Positions 25,601 through 31,899 of a stretch of DNA of 35,857 nt are shown piece after piece (position 1 is the first letter of the stretch; each line of letters opens with the position of its first letter). This stretch comes from Bradyrhizobium sp. NAS96.2 (GTDB taxonomy: Bacteria; Pseudomonadota; Alphaproteobacteria; Rhizobiales; Xanthobacteraceae): the NCBI RefSeq assembly GCF_001908235.1, contig NZ_LGHK01000200.1:1-35857 (forward strand). Direction: 5' to 3'. The translations under genes were made by a program, and so were the position numbers. Below the pieces are notes generated by a model. That model was given only the letters and a program-made list of their open reading frames with translations, was not told where the DNA came from and searched no databases.

Positions 25601-25819
25601 GACGATACGCGGCAGCACCGCGGCGTCGGAATCGAGCACGTCGAGGAAGATTTCGCGCGCCAGCCGGCCGGCGCGGCGGGTCGGCAGATAGAGCGTGGCG
25701 TTGGCGAGCTTTGCCGGATCGCTCTGCGCCTCGAATCCCGCCAGCAGGCGGCCGTCGACCAGCGCCGCAATGACGGTGCGCAGGAACGGCGCGGAAACGG
25801 GAACGCTGAGAACGCGCAT
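22673..25819 (-). CDS. addB: AddB nuclease subunit (double-strand break repair)
   Basis: Partner of AddA, 1048 residues. The N-terminal helicase-like region lacks a Walker A motif, as in other AddB proteins of this type. The C-terminal RecB-type nuclease carries SVTAIEDWLRDPYTIYARYIL, GSAIHESLGEF and the catalytic FAILDYKTGQPP. I find no cysteine anywhere in the protein, so it cannot hold the four-Cys iron-sulfur cluster of Bacillus AddB; DPY stands where that enzyme has a Cys-Pro. The ATG at 25819 begins the recognisable MRVLSVP start and has AAGG upstream; the frame extends to 25894 without support. A TATATT-like -10 at 25851-25846 is weak. Confidence 0.94.
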   Translation of the reverse strand: MRVLSVPVSAPFLRTVIAALVDGRLLAGFEAQSDPAKLANATLYLPTRRAGRLAREIFLDVLDSDAAVLPRIVALGEIDEDELAFADQGDAVGGAAPLEIPPRLGELERRLTLAHLVAAWAKTPVSAPLVVGGPASTLQLAGDLARLMDDMVTRGVDWRALDRLVPDQLDKYWQHSLDFLRIARDAWPNYLKEIGRIEPAARRDLLIEAEAARLTAHPTGPVIAAGSTGSMPATAKFLHAVAKLPNGAVVLPGLDTDLDEDSWDTIGGERGDDGRFTTPPSSNHPQFAMHALLDRFDIKRRDVESLAEPAPLGREVLVSETMRPSTATAQWHDRLERPEIVARISAGMTNLTVVEAPNPEMEALAIAVAMREARHLGKSAALVTPDRALARRVTASLTRWKLEFDDSGGDALIETPAGVFARLTAEAAANGLEPPTLLALLKHPLFRLGGAHGALRRAIEVLEIALLRGTRPQPGTGGLARDFARFRAELVKLHGGETSSLHAMEPRARLRDNELNQAEGLIARLQAALAPLESMASSKPYDFAELAARHREALIALSADQNGVAIVFEERAGASLASAFDELLARQQPSGLMTPLSDYPEVFQTAFADRMVRRPESARAQLNIYGQLEARLTESDRVILGGLVEGVWPPAPRIDPWLSRPMRHELGLDLPERRIGLSAHDFAQLLGHDEVILTHAAKVGGAPAVASRFLHRLEAVAGEARWKAATSAGETYVQYAAELDRPDKVEPMPHPEPRPPREARPLKMSVTAIEDWLRDPYTIYARYILKLDPLDPVDMPLSAADRGSAIHESLGEFTQTYADALPDDIKSALRDIGAKHFAPLMERPEARALWWPRFQRIAAWFAEWEQARRGNIAAIKAEIRGEIGIPLDDARTFTLSARADRIERRDDGSFAILDYKTGQPPTGKQVRMGLSPQLTLEAAILREGGFADIPAESSVGDLVYIRLSGNNPPGEQRSLELKIKTNDTPQPPDEAADAARRKLEALIRAFDDESQAYTSLNLSMWANRYGAYDDLARIKEWSAAGGLGIEEW

Positions 25820-25900
25820 GGGCTGCCTTGTTCGAATCAGGCGCCAATATAGGGAGCGGCGGCCGTCGTTAGCCACCCCCCGCCGGTCAGCCATGACAGC

Positions 25901-26821
25901 TCAATGTCGCAGCCGGGCGGCGCAGCGATCGACGGCATCCAGGAACCAGCGCAGCGCCGGATCCTGCGCGGCGCGGCTGGTATGGATCAGGTCGATTGCG
26001 AAGGCGGGGATCTCGATCGGCGGCATCACGACGGTAATTTCGGCGAGATGCGTGAAGCGCCGGGCGACGCGCTCCGCCATCGTGGCGATGAGATCGGTGC
26101 CGGCCACGGCGAAGGGAACGGCCACCACATGCGCAAGCGTCACGGCGAGGCGCCGCTTCAACCCATGGCGCGCCAGCAGCGCGTCGATCACGCTCGGCAG
26201 GCCATCGCCGCCGGCCGCCGAGAACAGCGCGTGCGGCAGGGTCGCATAGTCCTCCAGGCTGAGAGCCTCCGACCGGCTCGCGCGCGCGGCGTCGCGGATG
26301 CAGACGAAGCGTTCCTCGAACAGGCGGTGCCGGACGCAGCGCGGCGTCTCCGGCAGATGGCCGCCGATCAACGCATCGAGCTCGCCGCGCTCGAGCTTTG
26401 CCAGCGCCGCCGTCGCATCGGTCAGCGGGCGTACGGCGAGGTCGATCCCCGGCGCTTCCGCGCGCAGCAAGCGGGTCAGTTCCGGCACCAGGACGAGATC
26501 GCCATAGTCGGTCGCTGCGATGGTGATGCGCCGGCGCGCGGTCGCCGGATCGAAGCTCCGATCGGGCGCCAGCGCGCCCCGGATCTGCCGCAGCGCCTCT
26601 CCGATCGGGCCTGCTAGCGCCAGCGCTTTCTCGGTCGGCTGCATGCCGGCGCCGGCACGCAGGAACAATTCGTCCGCAAACAGCGCGCGCAGCCTGCGCA
26701 GCGCGCTGCTCATCGACGGCTGGGCGAGGCCAATGCGTTCGGCTGCGCGGGTGACGTGGCGCTCCTCCATCAGCGCCTCGAAGGCGACCAGCAGGTTGAG
26801 ATCGACGGCGGATAAATTCAT
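25901..26821 (-). CDS. LysR-family transcriptional regulator
   Basis: A 306-residue LysR-type regulator. The N-terminal helix-turn-helix (MNLSAVDLNLLVAFEALMEERHVTRAAERIGLAQPSMSSAL pattern, residues about 1-60) resembles the NodD/NahR-like branch with its DLNLL opening. The effector domain covers about 90-300. I start at ATG 26821, the usual LysR beginning; the longer frame to 26923 crosses the divergent promoter. It is divergent from a BASS-type transporter and DUF2891 gene, and an inverted repeat lies between them, so it probably controls that pair and itself. The inducer cannot be told. Confidence 0.92.
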   Translation of the reverse strand: MNLSAVDLNLLVAFEALMEERHVTRAAERIGLAQPSMSSALRRLRALFADELFLRAGAGMQPTEKALALAGPIGEALRQIRGALAPDRSFDPATARRRITIAATDYGDLVLVPELTRLLRAEAPGIDLAVRPLTDATAALAKLERGELDALIGGHLPETPRCVRHRLFEERFVCIRDAARASRSEALSLEDYATLPHALFSAAGGDGLPSVIDALLARHGLKRRLAVTLAHVVAVPFAVAGTDLIATMAERVARRFTHLAEITVVMPPIEIPAFAIDLIHTSRAAQDPALRWFLDAVDRCAARLRH

Positions 26822-26856
26822 GAAATCAATAATGCATATAGAAATAATCGATTTCA
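26821..26856. promoter_or_regulatory. Candidate LysR-type operator between divergent genes
   Basis: Perfect 7-bp inverted arms TGAAATC (26821-26827) and GATTTCA (26850-26856) bracket an AT-rich 22-base centre. Extending the arms inward gives 11 of 13 matches. The whole site is AT-rich against a GC-rich background and overlaps the regulator's start codon, as autoregulated LysR operators often do. Confidence 0.5.
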
Positions 26857-26889
26857 ACAATGATCTGGCGGCGCCTATAGCTCCCGGGC

Positions 26890-27831
26890 ATGACGACGAG
26901 GCGCCAGGATCCGGGACGATCATTCGCGAGGCTGATGCCGCGCGGGCCGACCTTGCTGATCGTTGGCGTTATGGCCGGACTGGCTTTTCCCGCCCTTGCC
27001 GACAGCATGCGCCCGCTGATGGCGGCGGCGATCTTCGTCCTGGTGCTCGGCACCTTCCTCCAGGTCGATGGCGCGGCATTCCGCCGTGCGCTGCGGCGTC
27101 CGCTGGTCTGGCTGCTGTTGCCGGCGCTCGCGATGCTGGTCTGTCCGCTCGCGGTCGGCTTCGCCGCGCGCGGTGCCGGACTGCCGACCGAGCTGGTCGT
27201 CGCGCTGGTGTTGTCGGTCTGTGCGCCACCGTCGAGCGGCACCGCCGCGGTCGCGCGCATGCTCGGCTTCGATGCCACCGTTCCGCTTGCCGTGACGCTG
27301 CTGTCGATGGCGCTGGCGCCGGTCACCGTGCCGCTGATCGCGGCGGGATTTGCCGGTCTCGCGCTCGATCCGCTGGCCCTCGCCGCGCGGCTGGCCCTGT
27401 TGCTCGGCAGTGCGAGCGCGCTGGCGCTGCTGCTTCGCCGTCAGGCCCGCGCGCAATTGGTGCGGCGTTCGGGCATGATCGACGCGCTCGTCCTCGCCTC
27501 CCTGCTGCTGTTTGCGATCTCCACCATGGCCGGAGTGCGTGCGCAGATCGCGGCACAGCCGCGTGCCGCGGCAATCTGTGTCGGCCTTGCCCTCGCCTGC
27601 AATCTTGCGCTGCAAGTGCTTGGCGCGCTGCTCACGCCGGGTTCGCTGGCCGAGCGACTCACCGCAGGCCTCATTCTCGGCAACCGCAATGTCGGGCTGG
27701 TCTGGTCGGCGATGGGCGCAGCGGCTTCGCCGATGACAACGCTATTCTTCGCCGCGACGCAGTTTCCGATCTATATTGCACCGCGCCTGATCGAGATGCT
27801 GGTTCGGCGCGAGGAGGGCTCCTCACCATGA
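26890..27831 (+). CDS. BASS-type (bile acid:sodium symporter-like) transporter
   Basis: A 313-residue inner-membrane protein with about nine to ten hydrophobic segments. SVCAPPSSGTAAVARMLGFDATVPLAVTL-type residues around 109-137 and LGNRNVGLVWSAMG near 269-282 match the two crossover regions of the BASS/SBF fold, which carries organic anions with sodium. The substrate is unknown. The ATG at 26890 has no clear ribosome-binding site; ATG 26935 (residue 16), after GCGAGG, is an alternative that would remove a basic lead-in. It overlaps the DUF2891 gene by ATGA, so the two are one operon, divergent from the LysR gene. Confidence 0.75.
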   Translation: MTTRRQDPGRSFARLMPRGPTLLIVGVMAGLAFPALADSMRPLMAAAIFVLVLGTFLQVDGAAFRRALRRPLVWLLLPALAMLVCPLAVGFAARGAGLPTELVVALVLSVCAPPSSGTAAVARMLGFDATVPLAVTLLSMALAPVTVPLIAAGFAGLALDPLALAARLALLLGSASALALLLRRQARAQLVRRSGMIDALVLASLLLFAISTMAGVRAQIAAQPRAAAICVGLALACNLALQVLGALLTPGSLAERLTAGLILGNRNVGLVWSAMGAAASPMTTLFFAATQFPIYIAPRLIEMLVRREEGSSP

Positions 27832-28841
27832 CCGCCACATCCCTGACCGAACAACTCGCCGTTCGCTTCGCCCGCATCGCGCTCGGCCATGTCGGCCGCG
27901 AATATCCGAACAAGCCGGATCATGTGCTGGCAGGGCCACAGGACGCACGCACGCCGCGCGAGCTGCATCCGGTGTTCTTCGGCAGCTACGACTGGCATTC
28001 CTGCGTCCACAGCTATTGGATGCTCGCCCGGCTGCTGCGCTTTTATCCGACCTCCGAAGCGGCGGATGCGATCCGCGCCCTGTTCGGCGCACAGTTCGTT
28101 GCGGAGAAGATCGCGGCGGAGTGCGCCTATCTCGCGGCCCCGACCGCGCGCGGCTTCAAGCGGCCGTACGGCTGGGGCTGGCTGTTGAAGCTTGCGGCAG
28201 AGCTCGCGCTTTTCGACGACGTCAGCTGGCGCGAGCAAATCGCGCCGCTTGCCGAAATCTTCGCGCAGCGCTTTCGCGATTTCCTGCCGCTCGCCACCTA
28301 TCCGGTGCGGGTCGGCACGCATTTCAACACCGCGTTCGGGCTGCGCATGGCCGCCGACTACGCCGCGGCGACGCAGGACGATGCGCTCGGGGCGCTGCTG
28401 CGCGACACCGCGCTGCGCTGGTACGGAGCCGATCAGGATTGTCCCGCCTGGGGCGAGCCGAGCGGCGACGACTTCCAGTCGTCCGCGCTGATCGAAGCGG
28501 AATGCATGCGGCGGCTGCTGTCGCCTCGGGACTTCCTGCCCTGGTTCGATCGCTTCCTGCCGCACCTCGCGCAACGCGAACCCGCAACCTTGTTTCGGCC
28601 CGCGACCGTGACCGATCGCAGCGACGGCAAGCTTGCGCATCTCGATGGGCTCAATCTCAGCCGGGCGTGGTGCTGGCGTGCGCTGGCGGGCACGTTGCCG
28701 GAGGGCGATGTGCGTCGCCCGATTTTGCTGGATGCGGCGCGACGCCATCTCGACGCCGGCCTGCCGCACATCGCCGGCGACTATATGGGCGAGCACTGGC
28801 TGGCAAGTTTTGCGGTGCTCGCCATCGATTGCAATGCCTAA
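27828..28841 (+). CDS. DUF2891 family protein
   Basis: A 337-residue protein I place in the DUF2891 family; no function is established. It is rich in Trp, His and Leu helices, consistent with a helical barrel. Distinct segments are HPVFFGSYDWHSCVHSYWML (residues 47-66), KRPYGWGWLLKLAAEL, GTHFNTAFGLRMAADYA, CPAWGEPSGDDFQSSALIEAECM and HIAGDYMGEHWLASFAV. Repeated His, Trp, Asp and Glu in these suggests a polar, possibly enzymatic pocket. No signal peptide. It is translationally coupled to the transporter, so the substrate carried and the substrate acted on may be the same. A much longer frame upstream is antisense to the LysR gene and not real. Confidence 0.75.
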   Translation: MTATSLTEQLAVRFARIALGHVGREYPNKPDHVLAGPQDARTPRELHPVFFGSYDWHSCVHSYWMLARLLRFYPTSEAADAIRALFGAQFVAEKIAAECAYLAAPTARGFKRPYGWGWLLKLAAELALFDDVSWREQIAPLAEIFAQRFRDFLPLATYPVRVGTHFNTAFGLRMAADYAAATQDDALGALLRDTALRWYGADQDCPAWGEPSGDDFQSSALIEAECMRRLLSPRDFLPWFDRFLPHLAQREPATLFRPATVTDRSDGKLAHLDGLNLSRAWCWRALAGTLPEGDVRRPILLDAARRHLDAGLPHIAGDYMGEHWLASFAVLAIDCNA

Positions 28842-28903
28842 CGGCAACTTTGCCTGAAGCGGGAATGAGTTTCGGTCGAATCGGCTTGGCGCGGTCTCGT
28901 TTC

Positions 28904-28953
28904 ACCTCTCCCCATCGGGGAGAGGTCGGATTGCGAAGCAATCCGGGTGAGGG
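28904..28953 (+). repeat. Double-hairpin repeat, left copy (locus III)
   Basis: Hairpin A arms are 28904-28913/28917-28926, hairpin B arms CGGATTGC/GCAATCCG (28927-28934/28938-28945), and the tail GGTGAGGG ends at 28953. The layout is the same as at 14157-14205, but the hairpin B stem sequence differs while pairing is kept. Confidence 0.92.
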
Positions 28954-28979
28954 CTCTTGCTCTCTCGATAGACCGTAAA

Positions 28980-29026
28980 CCCTCACCCGATTTGCTGCGC
29001 AAATCGACCTCTCCCAAGGGAGAGGT
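28980..29026 (-). repeat. Double-hairpin repeat, right copy (locus III)
   Basis: Inverted partner of 28904-28953: tail CCCTCACC (28980-28987), hairpin B CGATTTGC/GCAAATCG (28988-28995/28999-29006), hairpin A 29007-29015/29018-29026. Only 26 bases separate the two units and they hold no gene. The pair fills most of the gap between the DUF2891 gene and the convergent murU-like gene and could act as a two-way terminator. Confidence 0.92.
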
Positions 29027-29069
29027 GAACTACGAACGCCGTTCTAGCTCAAGCTAATCTCATCAGGCT

Positions 29070-29816
29070 CTAAGCTACGCTTTCCAGATAGGCGTCTTCC
29101 GCAGCCTGGATCGCGTCGGGGGTTCCGACATGCATCCAGACGCCATCGAGGCGCAGGCCGAACAGCCGCTCCTGCTCGTTGGCGCGATCGAACATCTTGG
29201 TCAGCGAGAATTCGCCCGCCGGAGCGTCCGCGAACAGCGCAGGCGACATGATCGCGGCGCCGGCATAGACGAACGGCACCACCTGGTTTTCCCGCCGCTT
29301 GCGCAGCGCGCCGTCCGGCAACATCGAATAGTCGCCGCGGCCGCTATAGCCGATGCTGGAGGCGGTCGGCGCCATCAGCAGCAGGATATCCATCCGCGCG
29401 GGATCGAAGGTCTCGGCCAGCCGGGCCAGATTGGAACGCACGCCGTCGATCCACATCGTGTCGGCATTGAGATGGAAGAACGGCGCATCGCCGAGCAGCG
29501 GCAGCGCCTTCACCACCGCGCCGCCGGTGCCGAGCACCTGGTCGCGCTCGTCGGAGATGATCACATGCGGGCGGCTGCGGGGCTTGACGTGCTCGATGAT
29601 CTGGTCGGGCAGATAATGCACGTTGACCACCGCTTCGCTGACGCCGGCGCCGGCGAGCTTGTCGAGCACATGGTCGAGCAGCGGCTGGCCGGCGACGCTG
29701 ACCAGCGGCTTCGGCATCGTGTCGGTCAGGGGGCGCATGCGCACGCCGAGGCCCGCAGCGAGCACCATGGCTTTATGGGGAGTGACGGGCATTTTCCGGA
29801 TATTCTCGGTCATCAT
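29070..29816 (-). CDS. murU: Nucleotidyltransferase, probable N-acetylmuramate 1-phosphate uridylyltransferase MurU
   Basis: A sugar-phosphate nucleotidyltransferase of about 248 residues, the MurU size. The NTP-binding signature AMVLAAGLGVRMRPLTDTMPKPLV is near residues 16-39, followed by DQVLGTGGAV, FFHLNADTMW (metal-binding Asp) and a C-terminal WMHVGTPDAIQAAE. MurU makes UDP-MurNAc from MurNAc-1-phosphate in the peptidoglycan-recycling bypass. The AmgK-type kinase that makes its substrate is encoded upstream on the same strand, which supports the call over a generic mannose-1-phosphate transferase. ATGs at 29816, 29813 and 29792 are possible starts; GAGAG lies just before the first two. 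Confidence 0.82.
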   Translation of the reverse strand: MMTENIRKMPVTPHKAMVLAAGLGVRMRPLTDTMPKPLVSVAGQPLLDHVLDKLAGAGVSEAVVNVHYLPDQIIEHVKPRSRPHVIISDERDQVLGTGGAVVKALPLLGDAPFFHLNADTMWIDGVRSNLARLAETFDPARMDILLLMAPTASSIGYSGRGDYSMLPDGALRKRRENQVVPFVYAGAAIMSPALFADAPAGEFSLTKMFDRANEQERLFGLRLDGVWMHVGTPDAIQAAEDAYLESVA

Positions 29817-29923
29817 CTCTCATGCGCCGATCATATCACGGCGATTCGGCAAGCACATCAATCAGACGCCATAGTCATGAGACATGACGGCCGTAAGACG
29901 GCAATAACGACGACCCTTTGTTG

Positions 29924-29971
29924 GAGCATGATCTTGCCGGAAAACCGTCTCCACTTTTCCGGATCATGCTC
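29924..29971. repeat. GCATGATC-type palindromic repeat, copy 2
   Basis: Arms GAGCATGATC (29924-29933) and GATCATGCTC (29962-29971) with inner CCGGAAAA / TTTTCCGG. It corresponds to the first half of the element at 60-108. It abuts the stop codon of the PilZ gene and lies upstream of murU. Confidence 0.85.
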
Positions 29972-30288
29972 TAGACGTCGGCTTGCGCACCGCGTCTGGC
30001 AGTTTTCTTCTTCTTGTCGCCTTGTTTGAGGAAGTTGACGCCAATCTGGTCGCCATTGACCCATGCCAGCTCGCAGCGGCGATAGGCCAATCCTGTGGAC
30101 GACAGCAGCAGAAAAAACTCCTTCAGGGCCAGGCCCTCGACCGAGCCCTCGACGGTCAGCTTGGCGCCCGTCTCGGACACGTCTTCCATGGTGCAGTCGC
30201 GCCGCCAGGTGCCGTCGATGCCCATCATGTGCGCGGCTATGCCGCGCTCAAACGTGACACGATCGCCCCTGCGTCGTTCCGTCCCCAT
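29971..30288 (-). CDS. PilZ-domain protein, probable c-di-GMP receptor
   Basis: A single-domain PilZ protein of 105 residues. The c-di-GMP binding elements are complete: Arg6-x3-Arg10 in the RRRGDRV lead and Asp36-x-Ser38-x2-Gly41 in DVSETGAKL. The last 15 residues are Lys/Arg-rich. I start at ATG 30288, with GCGGGA upstream; ATG 30321 adds 11 residues but has no ribosome-binding site. It lies between the AmgK fusion and murU, same strand, with a palindromic repeat at its stop. Its target is unknown. Confidence 0.85.
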   Translation of the reverse strand: MGTERRRGDRVTFERGIAAHMMGIDGTWRRDCTMEDVSETGAKLTVEGSVEGLALKEFFLLLSSTGLAYRRCELAWVNGDQIGVNFLKQGDKKKKTARRGAQADV

Positions 30289-30375
30289 CGTGTGGTCCCG
30301 CTCCCGATCCGGCCGCGCCATGGATGAGGTGCGGACTCTGCGAGCTTAGGGGACCCAAGGCTAACAACCCGTAAA

Positions 30376-31899
30376 CTAAGGTACTGGGGGAGGGACGTTG
30401 GCGGTGTACCAGATGCGGAAGGTCGTCAGCGCCGGATGGGCGAGCGAGCGTTCGAGATAGGTCCAGATCCGCGGCTGGTGCTTGAGATATTGCGGCTTGC
30501 CGTCGCGGCGGTTGAGCCGTGCAAAGGTGCCGAGCAGGCGGGTGTTGCGCTGCGCCGACATGATCGCATAGAGCTCGGCGAAGCCGGCCGGATCGAAGCT
30601 CGCGTCGGTGGCGCGCCGCGCCTTGATGTAACGGGTCAAGAGCGACAGTTCGAGCTGCTCGGGCACGTCGATCCGCGCGTCCTGCAACAGCGACACCACG
30701 TCATAGGCCGCAGGACCGAGCAGCGCGTCCTGGAAGTCGATGATGCCGACGCGCAGGATACCGGTGCGCTCGGCAAGCCAGATGATGTTCGGCGAATGGA
30801 AGTCGCGGATCACCCAGGTCTGCGGCGCCGCGGCGGGCTTTTCCAAGAGGCCGCGCCACATCCCGAGGAATTCGGTGCGCAGCTCCTCGCTCGGCTGCAC
30901 GCCGCGGTCGGGCAGGTACCATTCCAGCATCAGCCCGATCTCGATCAGCCAGGCGTCGATATCGAACACCGGGATGTCGTAGCTCTCGTCTGCCGTCAGC
31001 GGCACCGTGTCGGGCAGCGCCTCGCGATGCAGCGCCGCCAGCATGTCGACGGCGGCCTCGTAACGCTCGGCGATCGGCCGCGGCGGATCGCCCTCGATCA
31101 CGCCTTCGGCGCCGAGATCCTCGGTGATGAGGAAGCCCGATTCGAGATCGATGTGCCGGATCGCAGGTGCGGAGAAGCCATGTTTGCGCAGGCCGTTGCC
31201 GATCGCAACGAAGGGCCGCACGTCTTCGGCGAGATGCACCGCGGCGCTGTAGGAGCTGCCGTTGTAGATCGCCGGGCCGTCGGGACGGCGCGGCGAGTTC
31301 ATCAGGATGACGCTGCCGTCGTCGTTGCGCAGCCGCGCATAGGAACGGGTCGAGGCATCGCCGGGCATGCGCTCGCGCCGCGCCTTGAGGAAGCCTGCGC
31401 GATCGAGGAACTGGCGCAACTCGTTGAGCCGCGCGACCTTGGCGGCGGCCTTGCCATAGCCGGTGATCTCGGCGGCGCGCGCGGCCGATCCGAGCGCCGG
31501 GCGGTGGCTGAAGGCGATATCGATGCGGTCAGCGGGCATCGCGTCCGGCGCGCGTTCCGGCCACTCGATCAGCGCCACGATGTCGTCGGGCAGCGGCGAC
31601 AGCCCGATCTCCTCGAGCTCGCTGGCGTCATTGATGCGGTAGAGATCGGCATGAACCAGTGGAAACGACGGTAGCTCGTAGCTCTGCGCCAGCGTGAAGG
31701 TCGGGCTCGGCACTTCCAGCGTATCGTCGGCGGCGAGGTAGCGGATCAGGGCGCGGGCGGCCGCGGTCTTGCCGGCGCCGAGGTCGCCCGAGAGCGTGAC
31801 GACATCGCCGGCGCCGATCAGCAGCGCAAGGTCGGCCATCAGCTCTGACGTCGCGGTTTCGTTCGCGAGCGCCACCGAGAATGTCGAGGTCGCCGTCAT
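30376..31899 (-). CDS. tsaE-amgK: Fusion of TsaE (tRNA t6A) and AmgK-type sugar kinase
   Basis: A 507-residue two-domain protein. Residues about 1-150 are TsaE, the ATPase of tRNA threonylcarbamoyladenosine synthesis: Walker A SGDLGAGKT (37-45), VPSPTFTL (63-70), HADLYR and LIEWPER. Residues about 155-507 are an aminoglycoside-phosphotransferase-like kinase of the AmgK type, which phosphorylates MurNAc/GlcNAc at C1. Here RDFHSPNI carries catalytic Asp366 and GIIDFQDALLGP carries metal-binding Asp388. The frame is continuous with no internal ribosome-binding site that I see. It overlaps the divL stop by ATGA, and murU follows two genes later. TsaE-AmgK fusion is, as I recall, found in other Rhizobiales. 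Confidence 0.9.
   Translation of the reverse strand: MTATSTFSVALANETATSELMADLALLIGAGDVVTLSGDLGAGKTAAARALIRYLAADDTLEVPSPTFTLAQSYELPSFPLVHADLYRINDASELEEIGLSPLPDDIVALIEWPERAPDAMPADRIDIAFSHRPALGSAARAAEITGYGKAAAKVARLNELRQFLDRAGFLKARRERMPGDASTRSYARLRNDDGSVILMNSPRRPDGPAIYNGSSYSAAVHLAEDVRPFVAIGNGLRKHGFSAPAIRHIDLESGFLITEDLGAEGVIEGDPPRPIAERYEAAVDMLAALHREALPDTVPLTADESYDIPVFDIDAWLIEIGLMLEWYLPDRGVQPSEELRTEFLGMWRGLLEKPAAAPQTWVIRDFHSPNIIWLAERTGILRVGIIDFQDALLGPAAYDVVSLLQDARIDVPEQLELSLLTRYIKARRATDASFDPAGFAELYAIMSAQRNTRLLGTFARLNRRDGKPQYLKHQPRIWTYLERSLAHPALTTFRIWYTANVPPPVP

Noticed and set aside
26520..28841. Very long frame of 773 codons ending with the DUF2891 protein
   Set aside because: The upstream part is antisense to the LysR gene and out of frame with the transporter. 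The ATG at 27828, overlapping the transporter stop, is the real start.
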